Source: JBOGVZ01 sp050692985
GTDB taxonomy: Bacteria; Actinomycetota; UBA4738; CALAEC01
Assembly (NCBI GenBank): GCA_050692985.1
Contig: JBOGVZ010000085.1
Span: forward strand, 1 to 64,000
DNA: 64,000 nt
Reading direction: 5' to 3'
The notes under the pieces were generated by a model that was not told the DNA's origin, searched no databases, and saw only the letters and a list, made by a program, of their open reading frames with translations. The position numbers were made by a program, and so were the translations under genes. Positions 51,726-61,149 of the stretch are shown piece by piece; within the stretch, counting starts at the first letter, position 1, and each line of letters opens with the position of its first letter.

Positions 51726-52835
51726 ATGCTCGCCACGGTCGCCCGGTTCGTCGCGCGACGCCCCGCCGTCGTCCTGGTGGCCTGGGCCGCCGCCGCGGCC
51801 GGGCTGCTGGCCCTGGCTCCCCCGCTCCGCCAGGTGGCCACCCAGGACAACGCGGCGTTCCTGAACGACGACGCCCCCAGCGTGCGCGGCGGCTTCGAGC
51901 TGGCCCGGATCTGGCCGCGAGACGAGATCGGCAACACCGCCGCCCTGGTGTTCCGCCGTGACGACGGTCTGACCGACGAGGATCGCGCCTTCATCCGGGA
52001 CACCGAGGAGTGGCTCCGCTCCGGCCAGGCCCCGGAGGTGGTCCGTCGAACCCAGTCGCCCTACTCGCGGCCGGAGCTTCGCCAGGTCCTCCGCTCGCCG
52101 GACGGGAAGGTGGTCCTCCTGGTGGCGGGGTTCACCACGCCGCCATTCCAGCCCCGCACGAACGAGGCCGTGGAGGCGATCCGGGCCCACGTGCGGGCCG
52201 GGCTGCCGGCGGGGTTGGAGTTCCACGTCACCGGGAACGCCGGCGTGGCCGCCGACCAGGCCTCCGCCATCGACAGCGCGGTGCACCGAACCACGATCAT
52301 CAGCCTGCTGCTGGTGCTGGCCATCCTGCTGTGGGTCTTCCGCTCCCCCATCACTCCCCTGGTCCCCCTGGCCACGGTGGGGGTGGCCCTGGTGGTGGCC
52401 CGCGGCCTGGTGGCCCTGGTGGCGGACGCCGGGCTCCAGGTCTCCGGGCTCGTGGAGACCTTCATGGTGGTGATCGTCTTCGGGGCCGGGACCGACTACT
52501 GCCTGTTCATCGTGTCGCGGTACAACGAGGAGCTGGGCGGCCGGGTGGCCACCCGGGCCCGGGCCCGGCCGGTGCTGGTGGGGACCATGGCCGTGATCGG
52601 AGCGGTGATCGCCTCCAGCGCGGCCACCGTGGTGGTGGGGTTCGCCAGCCAGAGCATCGCCGAGTTCGGCCTGTACCGGACCACCGGCCCGGCCATGGCC
52701 ATCGCGGTGCTGGTCACCCTGGGCGCCGGGCTGACCCTGACCCCAGCCCTGCTGGCCCTGCTGGGGAGATGGGCGTTCTGGCCGCGGCGGCGGCAGCTTC
52801 TCCTGGTGGAGGAGCCCCGGGAGGAAGCCGCGTGA
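51726..52835 (+). CDS. MMPL/RND transporter, N-terminal half (separate gene)
   Basis: 369 residues: first membrane helix (PAVVLVAWAAAAAGLLALA), an extracytoplasmic domain (DEIGNTAALVFRRDDG), then five or six helices including the proton-relay-type FGAGTDYCLFIVSRYNEEL. This equals only the first repeat of an MmpL protein; the second repeat is encoded by the next gene, whose GTG overlaps this stop (GTGA). The two subunits probably form a heteromeric exporter for lipids or drugs. Confidence 0.85.
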   Translation: MLATVARFVARRPAVVLVAWAAAAAGLLALAPPLRQVATQDNAAFLNDDAPSVRGGFELARIWPRDEIGNTAALVFRRDDGLTDEDRAFIRDTEEWLRSGQAPEVVRRTQSPYSRPELRQVLRSPDGKVVLLVAGFTTPPFQPRTNEAVEAIRAHVRAGLPAGLEFHVTGNAGVAADQASAIDSAVHRTTIISLLLVLAILLWVFRSPITPLVPLATVGVALVVARGLVALVADAGLQVSGLVETFMVVIVFGAGTDYCLFIVSRYNEELGGRVATRARARPVLVGTMAVIGAVIASSAATVVVGFASQSIAEFGLYRTTGPAMAIAVLVTLGAGLTLTPALLALLGRWAFWPRRRQLLLVEEPREEAA

Positions 52836-54751
52836 GCTGGCAGCTCCTGGCTCAGCTCGTCCTGCGTCACCCCGTCCGGGTCATGGCCGCCGCGCTGGTC
52901 GTGCTGGCCGCTCCCGCTGCCGCGCTGCCGGCCCTGAACACCTCGTTCGACCTGGTGGCCGAGCTCCCCCCGGACAGCGACTCCGTCCAGGGGTTCCGGG
53001 CGCTCCGGGGCTCGTTCGGCCCCGGGCAGGTCCAGCCGATCATCGTGATCGCCCACGCCGACCGCAGCGTGTGGGACGACCGCACCTTCCGAGCGATCGA
53101 CGAGCTGACCGCCAACCTGGAGAAGGTCCCGGGCGTAGCCCAGGTCCGCTCGATCACCCGGCCCACCGGCGGCTCGGTGGCCGAGGGGCGGCTCGACGCG
53201 CTGGGGCTGGGCGGCCTGTCGAGCTTCACCGACCGGCTGCCGCGGGCGGTTCGGGGGCTGGAGCGGATCGTCTCCGGCCTGGGGCGGATGCTCCGGGGCC
53301 TCGAGCAGATCCGGGCCGGGGTGCCCGAGCAGCGGGCCGGGGCCGAGGAGGCGCTCGACGGCATCGAGTCCATGCGCCAGGGCCTCGAGCAGATCCGGGC
53401 CGGGCTGGACCGCATCGAGCGCGGCCTGAGGCGGGCCGAGCGTGGGCTCCGCCGGCTGGCGGAGCGGGTGGCCGAGCCCACCCTGGCGGCCCTGCGCCGT
53501 GCCTGGGACGACCTCCGCGACGCCTCCGTGGCCCGGGCCGATCCCCGGTACCCCGACCTGGCCCGCCACGTGGGCCAGGCCCTGGCGCTGGTGTCCGGCC
53601 GGTGCCCGGACGCCACCGGCATCGGGCCCCAGCCGCAGGACTGCCCGGCGGGGCAGAAGGTGGACCCCCGGTACGACGGCCTGGGTCCCACGCTGCGGGA
53701 GGTCGCCGATGGGCTGGACGGGGCCGGGGACGGTCTCGGCCGGATCGACGCCGGCCTGGTGGCCATCGACGACGGCCTGGCCGACCTGGAGCGCGGGGTG
53801 GAGGCCTCGGTGCCCGAGCTGGAGCGGCTCGAGGCCGGGGTCGGCCGGATGATCGACGGGCTGGACCGCATCGTCCCCGGGCTGCGCCGGCTCCGCCGGG
53901 GGCTGGCCGTGGGCACCTCGCTGGCCGAGCGGAGCGGCCTGATCCCCGGGCCCGGGGACGACGTCGCCGTGACCGCCTCGCTGGCCGAGGCTTTCCCCAA
54001 GCTGAGGCGCCAGCTGCGGTTCTTCGCCGGCGACGACGGCACCGCCACCAGGGTGTTCGTGTTCCTGGAGGAGGAGCCGTACAGCGAGCGGTCCCTCCAG
54101 GCCTCCCGGGAGATCCGCGAGGTGGCCGCCCTGTCGGTCCGGGAGACCGCCCTGCGGGACGCGCAGATGGCCGTGACCGGCTCGGCGCCGTTCTTCGCCG
54201 ACATCGCCGACGTGACCAGGGGCGACTTCACCACGATCGTGTGGGCGGTGATCGCCGGGATCTTCCTGGTGCTGGTGCTCCTGCTCCGGAGCGTGGTGGC
54301 CCCGGTCTACCTGGTGCTCACGGTGCTGCTGTCGTTCGCCTCCACGCTGGGCCTCACCGTCATCGTCTTCCAGGGCCTCCTGGGCGAGCCCGGCCTGGTG
54401 TGGTGGCTGCCGGCGTTCCTGTACGTGATCCTGGTGGCCCTGGGGGCCGACTACAACATCTTCCTCACCGGGCGCATCCGGGAGGAGGCCGGGCGAACCG
54501 ACACCCGGACCGCGGTGGCCGGGGGGCTGGCCGCCACCGGCCGGGTCATCACCTCGGCCGGGCTGATCCTGGCCGGGACGTTCGCCGCGCTCCTGGCCGC
54601 CCCGATCGAGGGCATGGTCCAGATGGGGTTCGCCGCCTCGGTGGGGCTCCTGGTCGACACGTTCATCGTCCGCAGCCTGCTGGTGCCCTCGATCGCGGTG
54701 CTGGTAGGGTCGGCCAACTGGTGGCCCTCGGCCCGGGCGAACCTTCCCTGA
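52832..54751 (+). CDS. MMPL/RND transporter, C-terminal half with heptad-rich extracellular coil
   Basis: 639 residues from GTG 52832. Helix 1 (VRVMAAALVVLAAPAAALPA), an extended extracellular region, then helices with LGADYNIFLTGRIREEAGRT (the proton-relay Asp-Tyr motif) and GLLVDTFIVRSLLVPS. The extracellular part contains long glycine-leucine heptads: GLEQIRA GLDRIER GLRRAER GLRRLAE, and again GLDGAGD GLGRIDA GLVAIDD GLADLER. They predict a long two-stranded helical hairpin, perhaps reaching across the wall. Cys pair SGRCPDATG...DCPAGQ. Confidence 0.85.
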   Translation: MSWQLLAQLVLRHPVRVMAAALVVLAAPAAALPALNTSFDLVAELPPDSDSVQGFRALRGSFGPGQVQPIIVIAHADRSVWDDRTFRAIDELTANLEKVPGVAQVRSITRPTGGSVAEGRLDALGLGGLSSFTDRLPRAVRGLERIVSGLGRMLRGLEQIRAGVPEQRAGAEEALDGIESMRQGLEQIRAGLDRIERGLRRAERGLRRLAERVAEPTLAALRRAWDDLRDASVARADPRYPDLARHVGQALALVSGRCPDATGIGPQPQDCPAGQKVDPRYDGLGPTLREVADGLDGAGDGLGRIDAGLVAIDDGLADLERGVEASVPELERLEAGVGRMIDGLDRIVPGLRRLRRGLAVGTSLAERSGLIPGPGDDVAVTASLAEAFPKLRRQLRFFAGDDGTATRVFVFLEEEPYSERSLQASREIREVAALSVRETALRDAQMAVTGSAPFFADIADVTRGDFTTIVWAVIAGIFLVLVLLLRSVVAPVYLVLTVLLSFASTLGLTVIVFQGLLGEPGLVWWLPAFLYVILVALGADYNIFLTGRIREEAGRTDTRTAVAGGLAATGRVITSAGLILAGTFAALLAAPIEGMVQMGFAASVGLLVDTFIVRSLLVPSIAVLVGSANWWPSARANLP

Positions 54752-54754
54752 GCG

Positions 54755-56236
54755 TCAGTCCCTCTGCTCCAGCCGAACCGCGTCACCGACGTTCGAGTTC
54801 CCCTCCAGGAACCCGATGCGCGCGACCTGCCTGGCCCGCGGCCCCGTGTACCGAAGGATGTACAGGCCGTTCCGCAGATCGACCAGGTAGATCAGGCCGT
54901 CCTTGATGATCGGGAAGCTCCACATCACCACCTTGCTCCGGCCCAGGCTGAGGGCCGGGTCCTCGGTGAACACGAACGGGAGGGGCTCGGGGGCGAACGA
55001 GCCGACCTCCTCGGTGACCCTCCCGCCGCGGGTGACCCGGAAGGCCTGGAACCCCCCGGAGTGCCAGGTCACGAACCCCAGGTCCTTGAACACCGTCGGG
55101 TTGTGGGCCGAGTAGCTGGTGACGAATGTGTTCGTGGGGTCCTGGCCGTCGGGGGTCTCGCAGAAGGCCGGGTCGTTCTCCGGCAGGACCCGGAACTCTC
55201 CCACCAGCCGAGGGTTGGCCTCGTCGGACACGTCGATGAGGTGCACCCATCCCCACGGGCAGCCGAAGTCGTTGCGGGGCTGGACCAGGGGGTCCAGGAG
55301 GTCTCCGTAGACCTCGTCGGTGGTCAGCACCAGGTCCCGCCCGGGCATGGGGACCGCCGAGTGGACGGTCATGTTCGGCCAGGTGGGGCTGTTGGCCGGC
55401 GGGGTCAGCCGCTTCAGCTCGGGGTCGGGCACCCCGGCGGCCACCTCGGTGGAGTCGACGACCAGCATCCCCCCGCCCAGGTGGGCCAGGTACGTGCGGG
55501 AGCCGTCGGCGGTCACGGCCATCGAGTGCAGCCGCACGTCGCGGGTCTGCCGATCCTGGGCCGTGTACTGGTCGTTGGCGTTGAACGAGGCGATCTCGGC
55601 GAAGGTCCCCTCCCGGGCCCCGCTGATGTCGGTGACGATCAGGTTCGGCAGGGTGGTGCTGATGGTGGGCGTGGACATCCACAGCAGGGCCCGGGCCGGG
55701 TCGGCGGGGTCTACCCACAGGTGGAACTCGTGGGGGGTCCGCGAGGGAACGTAGGTCGACACCAGCGGCGGGTTCACCGGGTCCGCGGCGACGTCGAAGA
55801 ACTTGATGTTCCGGACGACCGAGCCCGTCAGGTCCGACGGCGACGTGCAGGCGTGGATCAGGGCGCTGCAGTTGAAGTTCAGCACCAGCAGCAGGCCCGC
55901 CTGGGGCCACACCCGCAGCTCCCGGGACGTCTCGGCCACGTTGCCCTCGTCCGGGGGACCGATCTCCCCCACGACCTGCGGGTTCGACGGGTCGGCCACG
56001 TCGACCACCAGCACCCCAGGGTGGGGATGGTGGGGGGAGCCATCGGTGCGGCTGCCCACGTACACGTGGTTCCCCAAGATGGCCGGGGCCGCGTTCATCC
56101 CCCGGGAGAACAGCGGGTCGTGCCCGACCAGCTCGAAGTTGTTGGCCTCCCCGGGGGCCGGGGCGGCCCCCGTCCCGGCGGGGACCAGCAGGGTCAGGGA
56201 AACGGCCAGCAGGGCGGCCGGCAGTCGACGACTCAT
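54755..56236 (-). CDS. Secreted LVIVD-repeat beta-propeller protein
   Basis: 493 residues. Signal peptide (LPAALLAVSLTLLVPAGTGA), then LVIVD-type blades: GVLVVDVADPSNPQVVGEIG, IKFFDVAADPVNPPLVSTY, GMLVVDSTEVAAGVPDPELK, VHLIDVSDEANPRLVGEF, and a final LIYLVDLRNGLYILRYTGP. Such propellers are exported or surface-bound, binding or enzymatic. Three or more disulphide-capable Cys (FNCSALIHACTS, FGCPWGW, FCETPDG). Tail-to-tail with the MMPL gene (4 bp). Confidence 0.8.
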   Translation of the reverse strand: MSRRLPAALLAVSLTLLVPAGTGAAPAPGEANNFELVGHDPLFSRGMNAAPAILGNHVYVGSRTDGSPHHPHPGVLVVDVADPSNPQVVGEIGPPDEGNVAETSRELRVWPQAGLLLVLNFNCSALIHACTSPSDLTGSVVRNIKFFDVAADPVNPPLVSTYVPSRTPHEFHLWVDPADPARALLWMSTPTISTTLPNLIVTDISGAREGTFAEIASFNANDQYTAQDRQTRDVRLHSMAVTADGSRTYLAHLGGGMLVVDSTEVAAGVPDPELKRLTPPANSPTWPNMTVHSAVPMPGRDLVLTTDEVYGDLLDPLVQPRNDFGCPWGWVHLIDVSDEANPRLVGEFRVLPENDPAFCETPDGQDPTNTFVTSYSAHNPTVFKDLGFVTWHSGGFQAFRVTRGGRVTEEVGSFAPEPLPFVFTEDPALSLGRSKVVMWSFPIIKDGLIYLVDLRNGLYILRYTGPRARQVARIGFLEGNSNVGDAVRLEQRD

Positions 56237-56347
56237 CGTGGGACCTCCTTGGGCGCTCGGGGCCTCCGAGCAACGTATTCCATCCCCCTGGCCGGAACTC
56301 CTGCCTGCGGCTTCCTCCAGCAACCTACCGGCCGGTAAACTTCTGCC

Positions 56348-57526
56348 ATGGACCTCAGGGACAGCCCGGACCAGGCCGAGTTCCGCCAGGGGCTCCGGGA
56401 GTGGATCGGGGCCAACCTCCCCAAAGGGTGGGGGACCCCGGCGTGGCGGTGGCCGGAGGACCGGGTGGCGTTCCTGAAGGACTGGTCCCGCCGGCTGTAC
56501 GACGCAGGCTACTCGGGGATGGCGTGGCCCCGGGAGTACGGGGGCCGGGGCGCACCGCTGACGCTCCAGGCCATCGCCTACGAGGAGTTCGCCAGGTCGG
56601 ACGCCCCCGAGCACGTGGGCCTCATCGGCATCGGGATGGCCGGGCCCACGATCATCTCCGTGGGGAGCGAGGACCAGAAGCGCCGGTACCTGGAGAGGAT
56701 CCTCACCGGCGAGGAGGTGTGGTGCCAGGGGTTCTCGGAGCCGGGGGCCGGCAGCGACCTGGCCTCGCTCCAGACCAGGGCCGTCCCCGACGGCGACGGG
56801 TGGCGGATCACCGGCCAGAAGGTGTGGTCCTCGTTCGCCCACTTCGCCGACAGGTGCATCCTGCTGGCCCGCACGGACCCCGACGCCCCCAAGCACCAGG
56901 GCATCACCTACTTCCTCGTCGACATGCGCGCGGCCGGCGTGGAGACCCGGCCGCTGCGGCAGATCACCGGGGAGGCCGAGTTCAACGAGATCTTCCTCGA
57001 CGGCGTGTACGTCCCGGCCGGAGACGTCGTGGGGGAGGTGAACGGCGGCTGGCAGGTGGCCATCACCACGCTGCTCCACGAGCGGGGGTCGACGGCGTTC
57101 TTCCTGCTGGGCCGGCTGGAGCGGAACCTCCAGCGGCTCCTCGCCCTGGCCGGGGAGACGCGCAGGAACAGACGCCTCGCCGCGGACGACCCGATCGTCC
57201 GCGACCGAGTGGCGGCGTCGTTCACCGACCTCCAGGCCATGCGGTTCACCTCGTGGCGGGCCCTGTCCGACCTGATGCAGAAGGGCCTGCCGGGGCCGGA
57301 GGGCTCGATCATCAAGCTCCACTGGTCGGAGGCCAACCAGCGGCTCGGCAGGCTGGCCCTCGACATCCTGGGGCCGGACGCCGCCCTTGCCGGTGCAGAG
57401 GAGGGCCTGGGGTTCTGGCAGCAGCAGGCGCTCCGCAGCCGGGGCAACACGATCGAGGCCGGGACCTCGGAGGTCCTGCGGAACATCATCGCCGAGCGGG
57501 TGCTCGGCCTCCCCAGGTCGAGGTAG
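56348..57526 (+). CDS. Acyl-CoA dehydrogenase
   Basis: 392 residues. WCQGFSEPGAGSDLASLQT (FAD/substrate loop), WRITGQKVWSSFAHFADRCI, EFNEIFLDGVYVPAGDVVGE and the C-terminal RSRGNTIEAGTSEVLRNIIAERVLGLP identify the family; the TIEAGTSE-type end is where many members place the catalytic base. Followed after 2 bp by a second, shorter dehydrogenase. Such pairs are often heteromeric enzymes for bulky CoA esters such as sterol side chains; that assignment is inference. Confidence 0.92.
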   Translation: MDLRDSPDQAEFRQGLREWIGANLPKGWGTPAWRWPEDRVAFLKDWSRRLYDAGYSGMAWPREYGGRGAPLTLQAIAYEEFARSDAPEHVGLIGIGMAGPTIISVGSEDQKRRYLERILTGEEVWCQGFSEPGAGSDLASLQTRAVPDGDGWRITGQKVWSSFAHFADRCILLARTDPDAPKHQGITYFLVDMRAAGVETRPLRQITGEAEFNEIFLDGVYVPAGDVVGEVNGGWQVAITTLLHERGSTAFFLLGRLERNLQRLLALAGETRRNRRLAADDPIVRDRVAASFTDLQAMRFTSWRALSDLMQKGLPGPEGSIIKLHWSEANQRLGRLALDILGPDAALAGAEEGLGFWQQQALRSRGNTIEAGTSEVLRNIIAERVLGLPRSR

Positions 57527-57528
57527 AC

Positions 57529-58442
57529 GTGGACCTGACCTACACCGCCGAGCAGGAGCTGTTCCGGAAGAGCGTTCGGGACCTCGTTGGGGACCGGATC
57601 CCGACCGAGCGCCTGGCGGAGGTGGCCGACGGTCCGGACGGGTGGGACCCGGGCCTGTGGAAGGAGGCCGCCGGGCTGGGGCTGGCGGGGATCTCGGTGG
57701 CCGAGGACCTGGGCGGGGCCGGCCTGGGGTTCGTGGAGGAGTCCATCGTGGCCGAGGAGCTCGGCCGGGGGGTGTTCCCGGGGCCGTGGCTCGGCAGCGT
57801 CGTCCTGGCCCAACCGGCGCTGGCCGGGGCGCCCGAGCTGCTCCGGGCCGTGGCCGCCGGCGACCGGGTGGCCACCCTGGTCGGCCTCGGTGGGCCGCTC
57901 CCCGCCGAGGGCTCGGCGGTGACCGGCCGCGCGGACCGCATCGTGGACCTGGCGGCCGCGGACCTCCTCGTGGTGGTGGCCACCGGAGGCGTCTTCGTCG
58001 TGGACAAGGGCAACACCGAGTGGCGTGTCGCGCCGACCGTGGACGGCACCCGCCGCCTGGGCCAGGTGGCCTTCCACGGCACGCCGGCCCGTCGGGTGGG
58101 CGACGCCGACCCGGAGCTCCTGCGAACGATCCGCACCCGGGCGCTGGCGGCGCTGGCCGCCGAGGCCGTGGGGGTGGGGTCCCGGGCGGTGGAGATCGGC
58201 GTCGACTACGTCAGGGAGCGGCAGCAGTTCGGCAAGCCGATCGGCAGCTACCAGGCCGTCAGCCACCAGGTCGCCGACGCGTTCATGGACTCCGAGAACG
58301 CCCGGTCGCTGGCGATGTGGGCGGCGGCCGCGATCGAGGGCGGGGCGCGGGACGCCACGGTGGCCGCGGCCACGGCCAAGGCCTTCGCCTCGGAGGCCGC
58401 CGTCCGCGCCTGCGAGCGGGCCATCCAGGTCCACGGCGCGCC
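57529..58442 (+). pseudogene. Second acyl-CoA dehydrogenase, 3' end lost
   Basis: From GTG 57529: TYTAEQELFRKSVRDLVGDR, ISVAEDLGGAGLGFVEESIV, VDYVRERQQFGKPIGSYQAV and ACERAIQVHG, the last being followed in the family by GGIGxTxExPLHxYxxR. Here it breaks at 58435-58442 (GGCGCGCC) and the frame continues as arginine-rich nonsense that is the antisense of the next gene. About 30-50 C-terminal residues are missing. Functional loss likely unless the joint is an assembly error. Confidence 0.8.
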
Positions 58443-59581
58443 TCTCGCTCTTCGGCGTGCTCGGCGAACCGCGGCAAGACCTCCTTGGCGAACAGCTCCA
58501 GCGACTCGCAGATGTCCTCGTGTCGGTTCGGCCCGGCCTGGGCCACGAAGATCACCTGGTCGACGCCGGCCCGCTCGTAGCGCTCCACCAGGTCGGCCAC
58601 TTGGTCCGGCGTCCCCACCGCTCCCCGCAGCGACCCCAGGCCCTGCTCGAGCAGCCGCATCCCGAGCGGCCCGCCGCCCGCCCGGACGATGTCCCGGGCG
58701 AACCCGAACTCCCCCCGGTGCTCCTCGAACTCCCGCCACACCTCGGTGCGGCCGGGATCGTGCTCCCCGAACACGTAGTAGTGGGCCAGCGAGTACCCGA
58801 AGAAGTGCCCGCCGTCGATCCCCCGCTCGATCGCGGTGGCCTCGTCCCGGTGGCACATGAACGGCACCACCACGGCCACGGCGGGGTCCATCCGGAACCC
58901 CGCGGGGACACACCGGTCCGAGGTGATCGTGTCCCAGTACGCGTCGGCCCAGGCCCTGGCGTCCTCGGGCTCCACGAACGCGAACGACAGGGCCCCCAGG
59001 CCCTTGCGGGCGGCCTGGACGATGGTCTCCCGGCGGCTGCACGCCATCCACAGCGGCGGGTGGGGCCTCTGCCTGGACTTGGGGATCACGTTGCGCCGGG
59101 GCACGTGCACGAACGCGCCGTCGTACCCGGCGAACGGCTCCTCCACGAACATGCGGGTGATCGCGTCGAGCGCCTCTTCCCACATGGCGTGCTTGGCCTC
59201 GCGGTCGATCCCGAACCCGCCCAGCTCCATCTGGGACGAGGCCTGCCCGGTCCCGAACTCCACCCGGCCGCCGGAGATCAGGTCCAGGGTGGCGATCCGC
59301 TCCGCCACCCGCACGGGATGGTTGAACGGCGGGGGGAGCTGCACGATCCCGTGCCCCAGCCGGATCCGCGAGGTCCGCTGGCTGGCCGCCGCCAGGAACA
59401 CCTCGGGGGCCGAGGAGTGCGAGTACTCCTCCAGGAAGTGGTGCTCCACCTCCCACACGGAGTCGATCCCCAGCCGGTCGGCCAGCTCGACCTGCTCCAG
59501 GGCCTCCCGCAGCACCCGCTCCTCCGAGCCGGGATCCCACGGCCGGGGCACCTGGAGCTCGTAGAACAGCCCGAACCGCAT
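58283..59581 (-). CDS. LLM-class flavin-dependent oxidoreductase (luciferase-like), abnormal C-terminus
   Basis: From ATG 59581: MRFGLFYELQVPRPW, VEHHFLEEYSHSSAPEVFLA, FNHPVRVAERIATLDLISGG, FGTGQASSQMELGGFG, LGSLRGAVGTPDQVADLVER. Barrel flavoprotein oxidising a substrate with FMNH2 or F420H2. The last normal part is EVLPRFAEHAEEREAR (to 58440); beyond the GGCGCGCC joint the frame adds about 50 Arg/Pro residues read antisense through the acyl-CoA dehydrogenase. The correct stop was probably lost with the deletion. Confidence 0.85.
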   Translation of the reverse strand: MRFGLFYELQVPRPWDPGSEERVLREALEQVELADRLGIDSVWEVEHHFLEEYSHSSAPEVFLAAASQRTSRIRLGHGIVQLPPPFNHPVRVAERIATLDLISGGRVEFGTGQASSQMELGGFGIDREAKHAMWEEALDAITRMFVEEPFAGYDGAFVHVPRRNVIPKSRQRPHPPLWMACSRRETIVQAARKGLGALSFAFVEPEDARAWADAYWDTITSDRCVPAGFRMDPAVAVVVPFMCHRDEATAIERGIDGGHFFGYSLAHYYVFGEHDPGRTEVWREFEEHRGEFGFARDIVRAGGGPLGMRLLEQGLGSLRGAVGTPDQVADLVERYERAGVDQVIFVAQAGPNRHEDICESLELFAKEVLPRFAEHAEEREARRGPGWPARRRGRRPPRRRPWPWPRPPWRPAPRPRSRPPPTSPATGRSRSP

Positions 59582-59635
59582 CGGTGCGAGGGTGCCACAG
59601 GCCGGCCCGCCCGGCCACCGCTTCGCGTGTTCCGG

Positions 59636-61069
59636 TCAGGCCTCCATGGGGACCAGCGGGGGCCAGGGGTTGAACGGCAGGCTGGGGATCCCCGGCACGT
59701 CGGGCCCGGCCCACCGGTGGACGAAGTTCCGGTCCCGCAGGCTGCCGGTGGTGTAGTGGGGGTACAGCCCCAGGAACTCCCACCGGGTGGTCTCCACCCA
59801 CTCCCGGCAGAACCCACACCGCAACCGGTGGAACGCGCGGACGAACCCCTCCTCGTACACCCGGAAGATCGAGTAGCCGCCCGGGTACTCCTTCGACGGC
59901 CCCACCTCCACCACCGGCATGCGGCCGGTCCACGGCGAGTAGCTGATCCAGTTCCGGTGGGTGTGGGCGTTGATCACCAGGCGGACGTCGTGGTCGGCGA
60001 TCGTCTGGAGGAACCGCTGGGCGTCCTCCTGGCTCACCCCGAAGATCAGGGGCGGCACCGCCAGCGTCGTTGACCACTCCGACACCGGGTGGTGGAAGAA
60101 GATCACCGCGGGCTCACCTCTCTCGTCGGCCCGGTTCAGGCGCCGGTCCAGCCAGGACAGCTGATCGTCTGACAGCTCGCCGGTCCCGGTCGCCAGGTTG
60201 GCGGAGTCGAGGGCGATGAACGTGAACCCCCGCAGCACCCGGGCGTAGAAGATGTGCCGCGGCTCGTCGGTGGCGGGCAGCCCGCGGAAGAACACGGCGC
60301 GGAAGCAGTCGCCGTCGGGCGGGCATTCCTGTCGAGCCGCCTCGTACTGGTTCGGCCGGTCGTGGGATCCGCGGGCGATCACGTAGCGGCGACCCAGGCC
60401 GCTGACGATGGCCCGCAGGCGCTCGAAGTCGTGGCGGTGCCCGTGGCTGGTGGCATCGGCCGGGAGGACCGAGAACGAGACCCCCCGCCTGCGGACCTCC
60501 GCCACCGCGGCCCTGGCCATGATCTCCGGGTACGGAAGCTCGGAGCGGTACGCGGGCGGGAACTCCGTCGGCGAGGACGTGGCCTGGCCGGACACGGTCT
60601 CACCGATGTGGACGTCGGCGATCGCGGCGAAGGAGAACAGCAGCTTGCCGCCGGGCAACGTGAGCGTGGTGAACGAGCCGGGATGGTAACGGTCGTACCG
60701 GCCCGGGAGCCCACCCGAGGACACCTGGTAGAAGTAGGTCGTCCCTTCCTCCAGGCCATCGATCACCGCGTGGTGGAAGGCCACGCCCTCCTCGGTCCGC
60801 ACCACGTCCCACGCGGGGGGGTTCGGCGTGGTCCCGTAGGTGATGGTCGTGTCCGAGGGCAGCGGGCGGCCTGCCCCGTCGCAGGTCACCCAGGTCGCCT
60901 CGAACGAGGCCTCGGTGACGGTGACCAGCTCGACGTTCTGGGGCACGCCGGGGAGCCGGTCCTCGGGCCGCTGGCAGGGGCCGGGCGGCACCTCGGCGAC
61001 CTGGGCGGTCCCGGCCGGACCCACGGTCACCATCACCAGCGCGGCCGACACGGCCATGGCCCGCCTCAT
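59636..61069 (-). CDS. Secreted purple-acid-phosphatase-like metallophosphoesterase
   Basis: 477 residues. Signal peptide (about 1-25), a fibronectin-like N-terminal domain (FEATWVTCDG, TTYFYQVSSGG), then a calcineurin-type domain with AIADVHIG (D-x-H), GSHDRP (GNHD variant), FFHHPVSEW and LVINAHTHRN (GHxH variant). The metal set is therefore nearly complete. Exported phosphoesterase; substrate unknown. ATG 61069. Cys-rich tail (CGFCREW). Confidence 0.82.
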   Translation of the reverse strand: MRRAMAVSAALVMVTVGPAGTAQVAEVPPGPCQRPEDRLPGVPQNVELVTVTEASFEATWVTCDGAGRPLPSDTTITYGTTPNPPAWDVVRTEEGVAFHHAVIDGLEEGTTYFYQVSSGGLPGRYDRYHPGSFTTLTLPGGKLLFSFAAIADVHIGETVSGQATSSPTEFPPAYRSELPYPEIMARAAVAEVRRRGVSFSVLPADATSHGHRHDFERLRAIVSGLGRRYVIARGSHDRPNQYEAARQECPPDGDCFRAVFFRGLPATDEPRHIFYARVLRGFTFIALDSANLATGTGELSDDQLSWLDRRLNRADERGEPAVIFFHHPVSEWSTTLAVPPLIFGVSQEDAQRFLQTIADHDVRLVINAHTHRNWISYSPWTGRMPVVEVGPSKEYPGGYSIFRVYEEGFVRAFHRLRCGFCREWVETTRWEFLGLYPHYTTGSLRDRNFVHRWAGPDVPGIPSLPFNPWPPLVPMEA

Positions 61070-61149
61070 GCACAGGGGTTCGTGGCGGGCGGAGCGATCC
61101 CCTGCCCCGACTTGAGCGCGGCGGCGGGGCGGGCGAGACTGGCCGGGAC

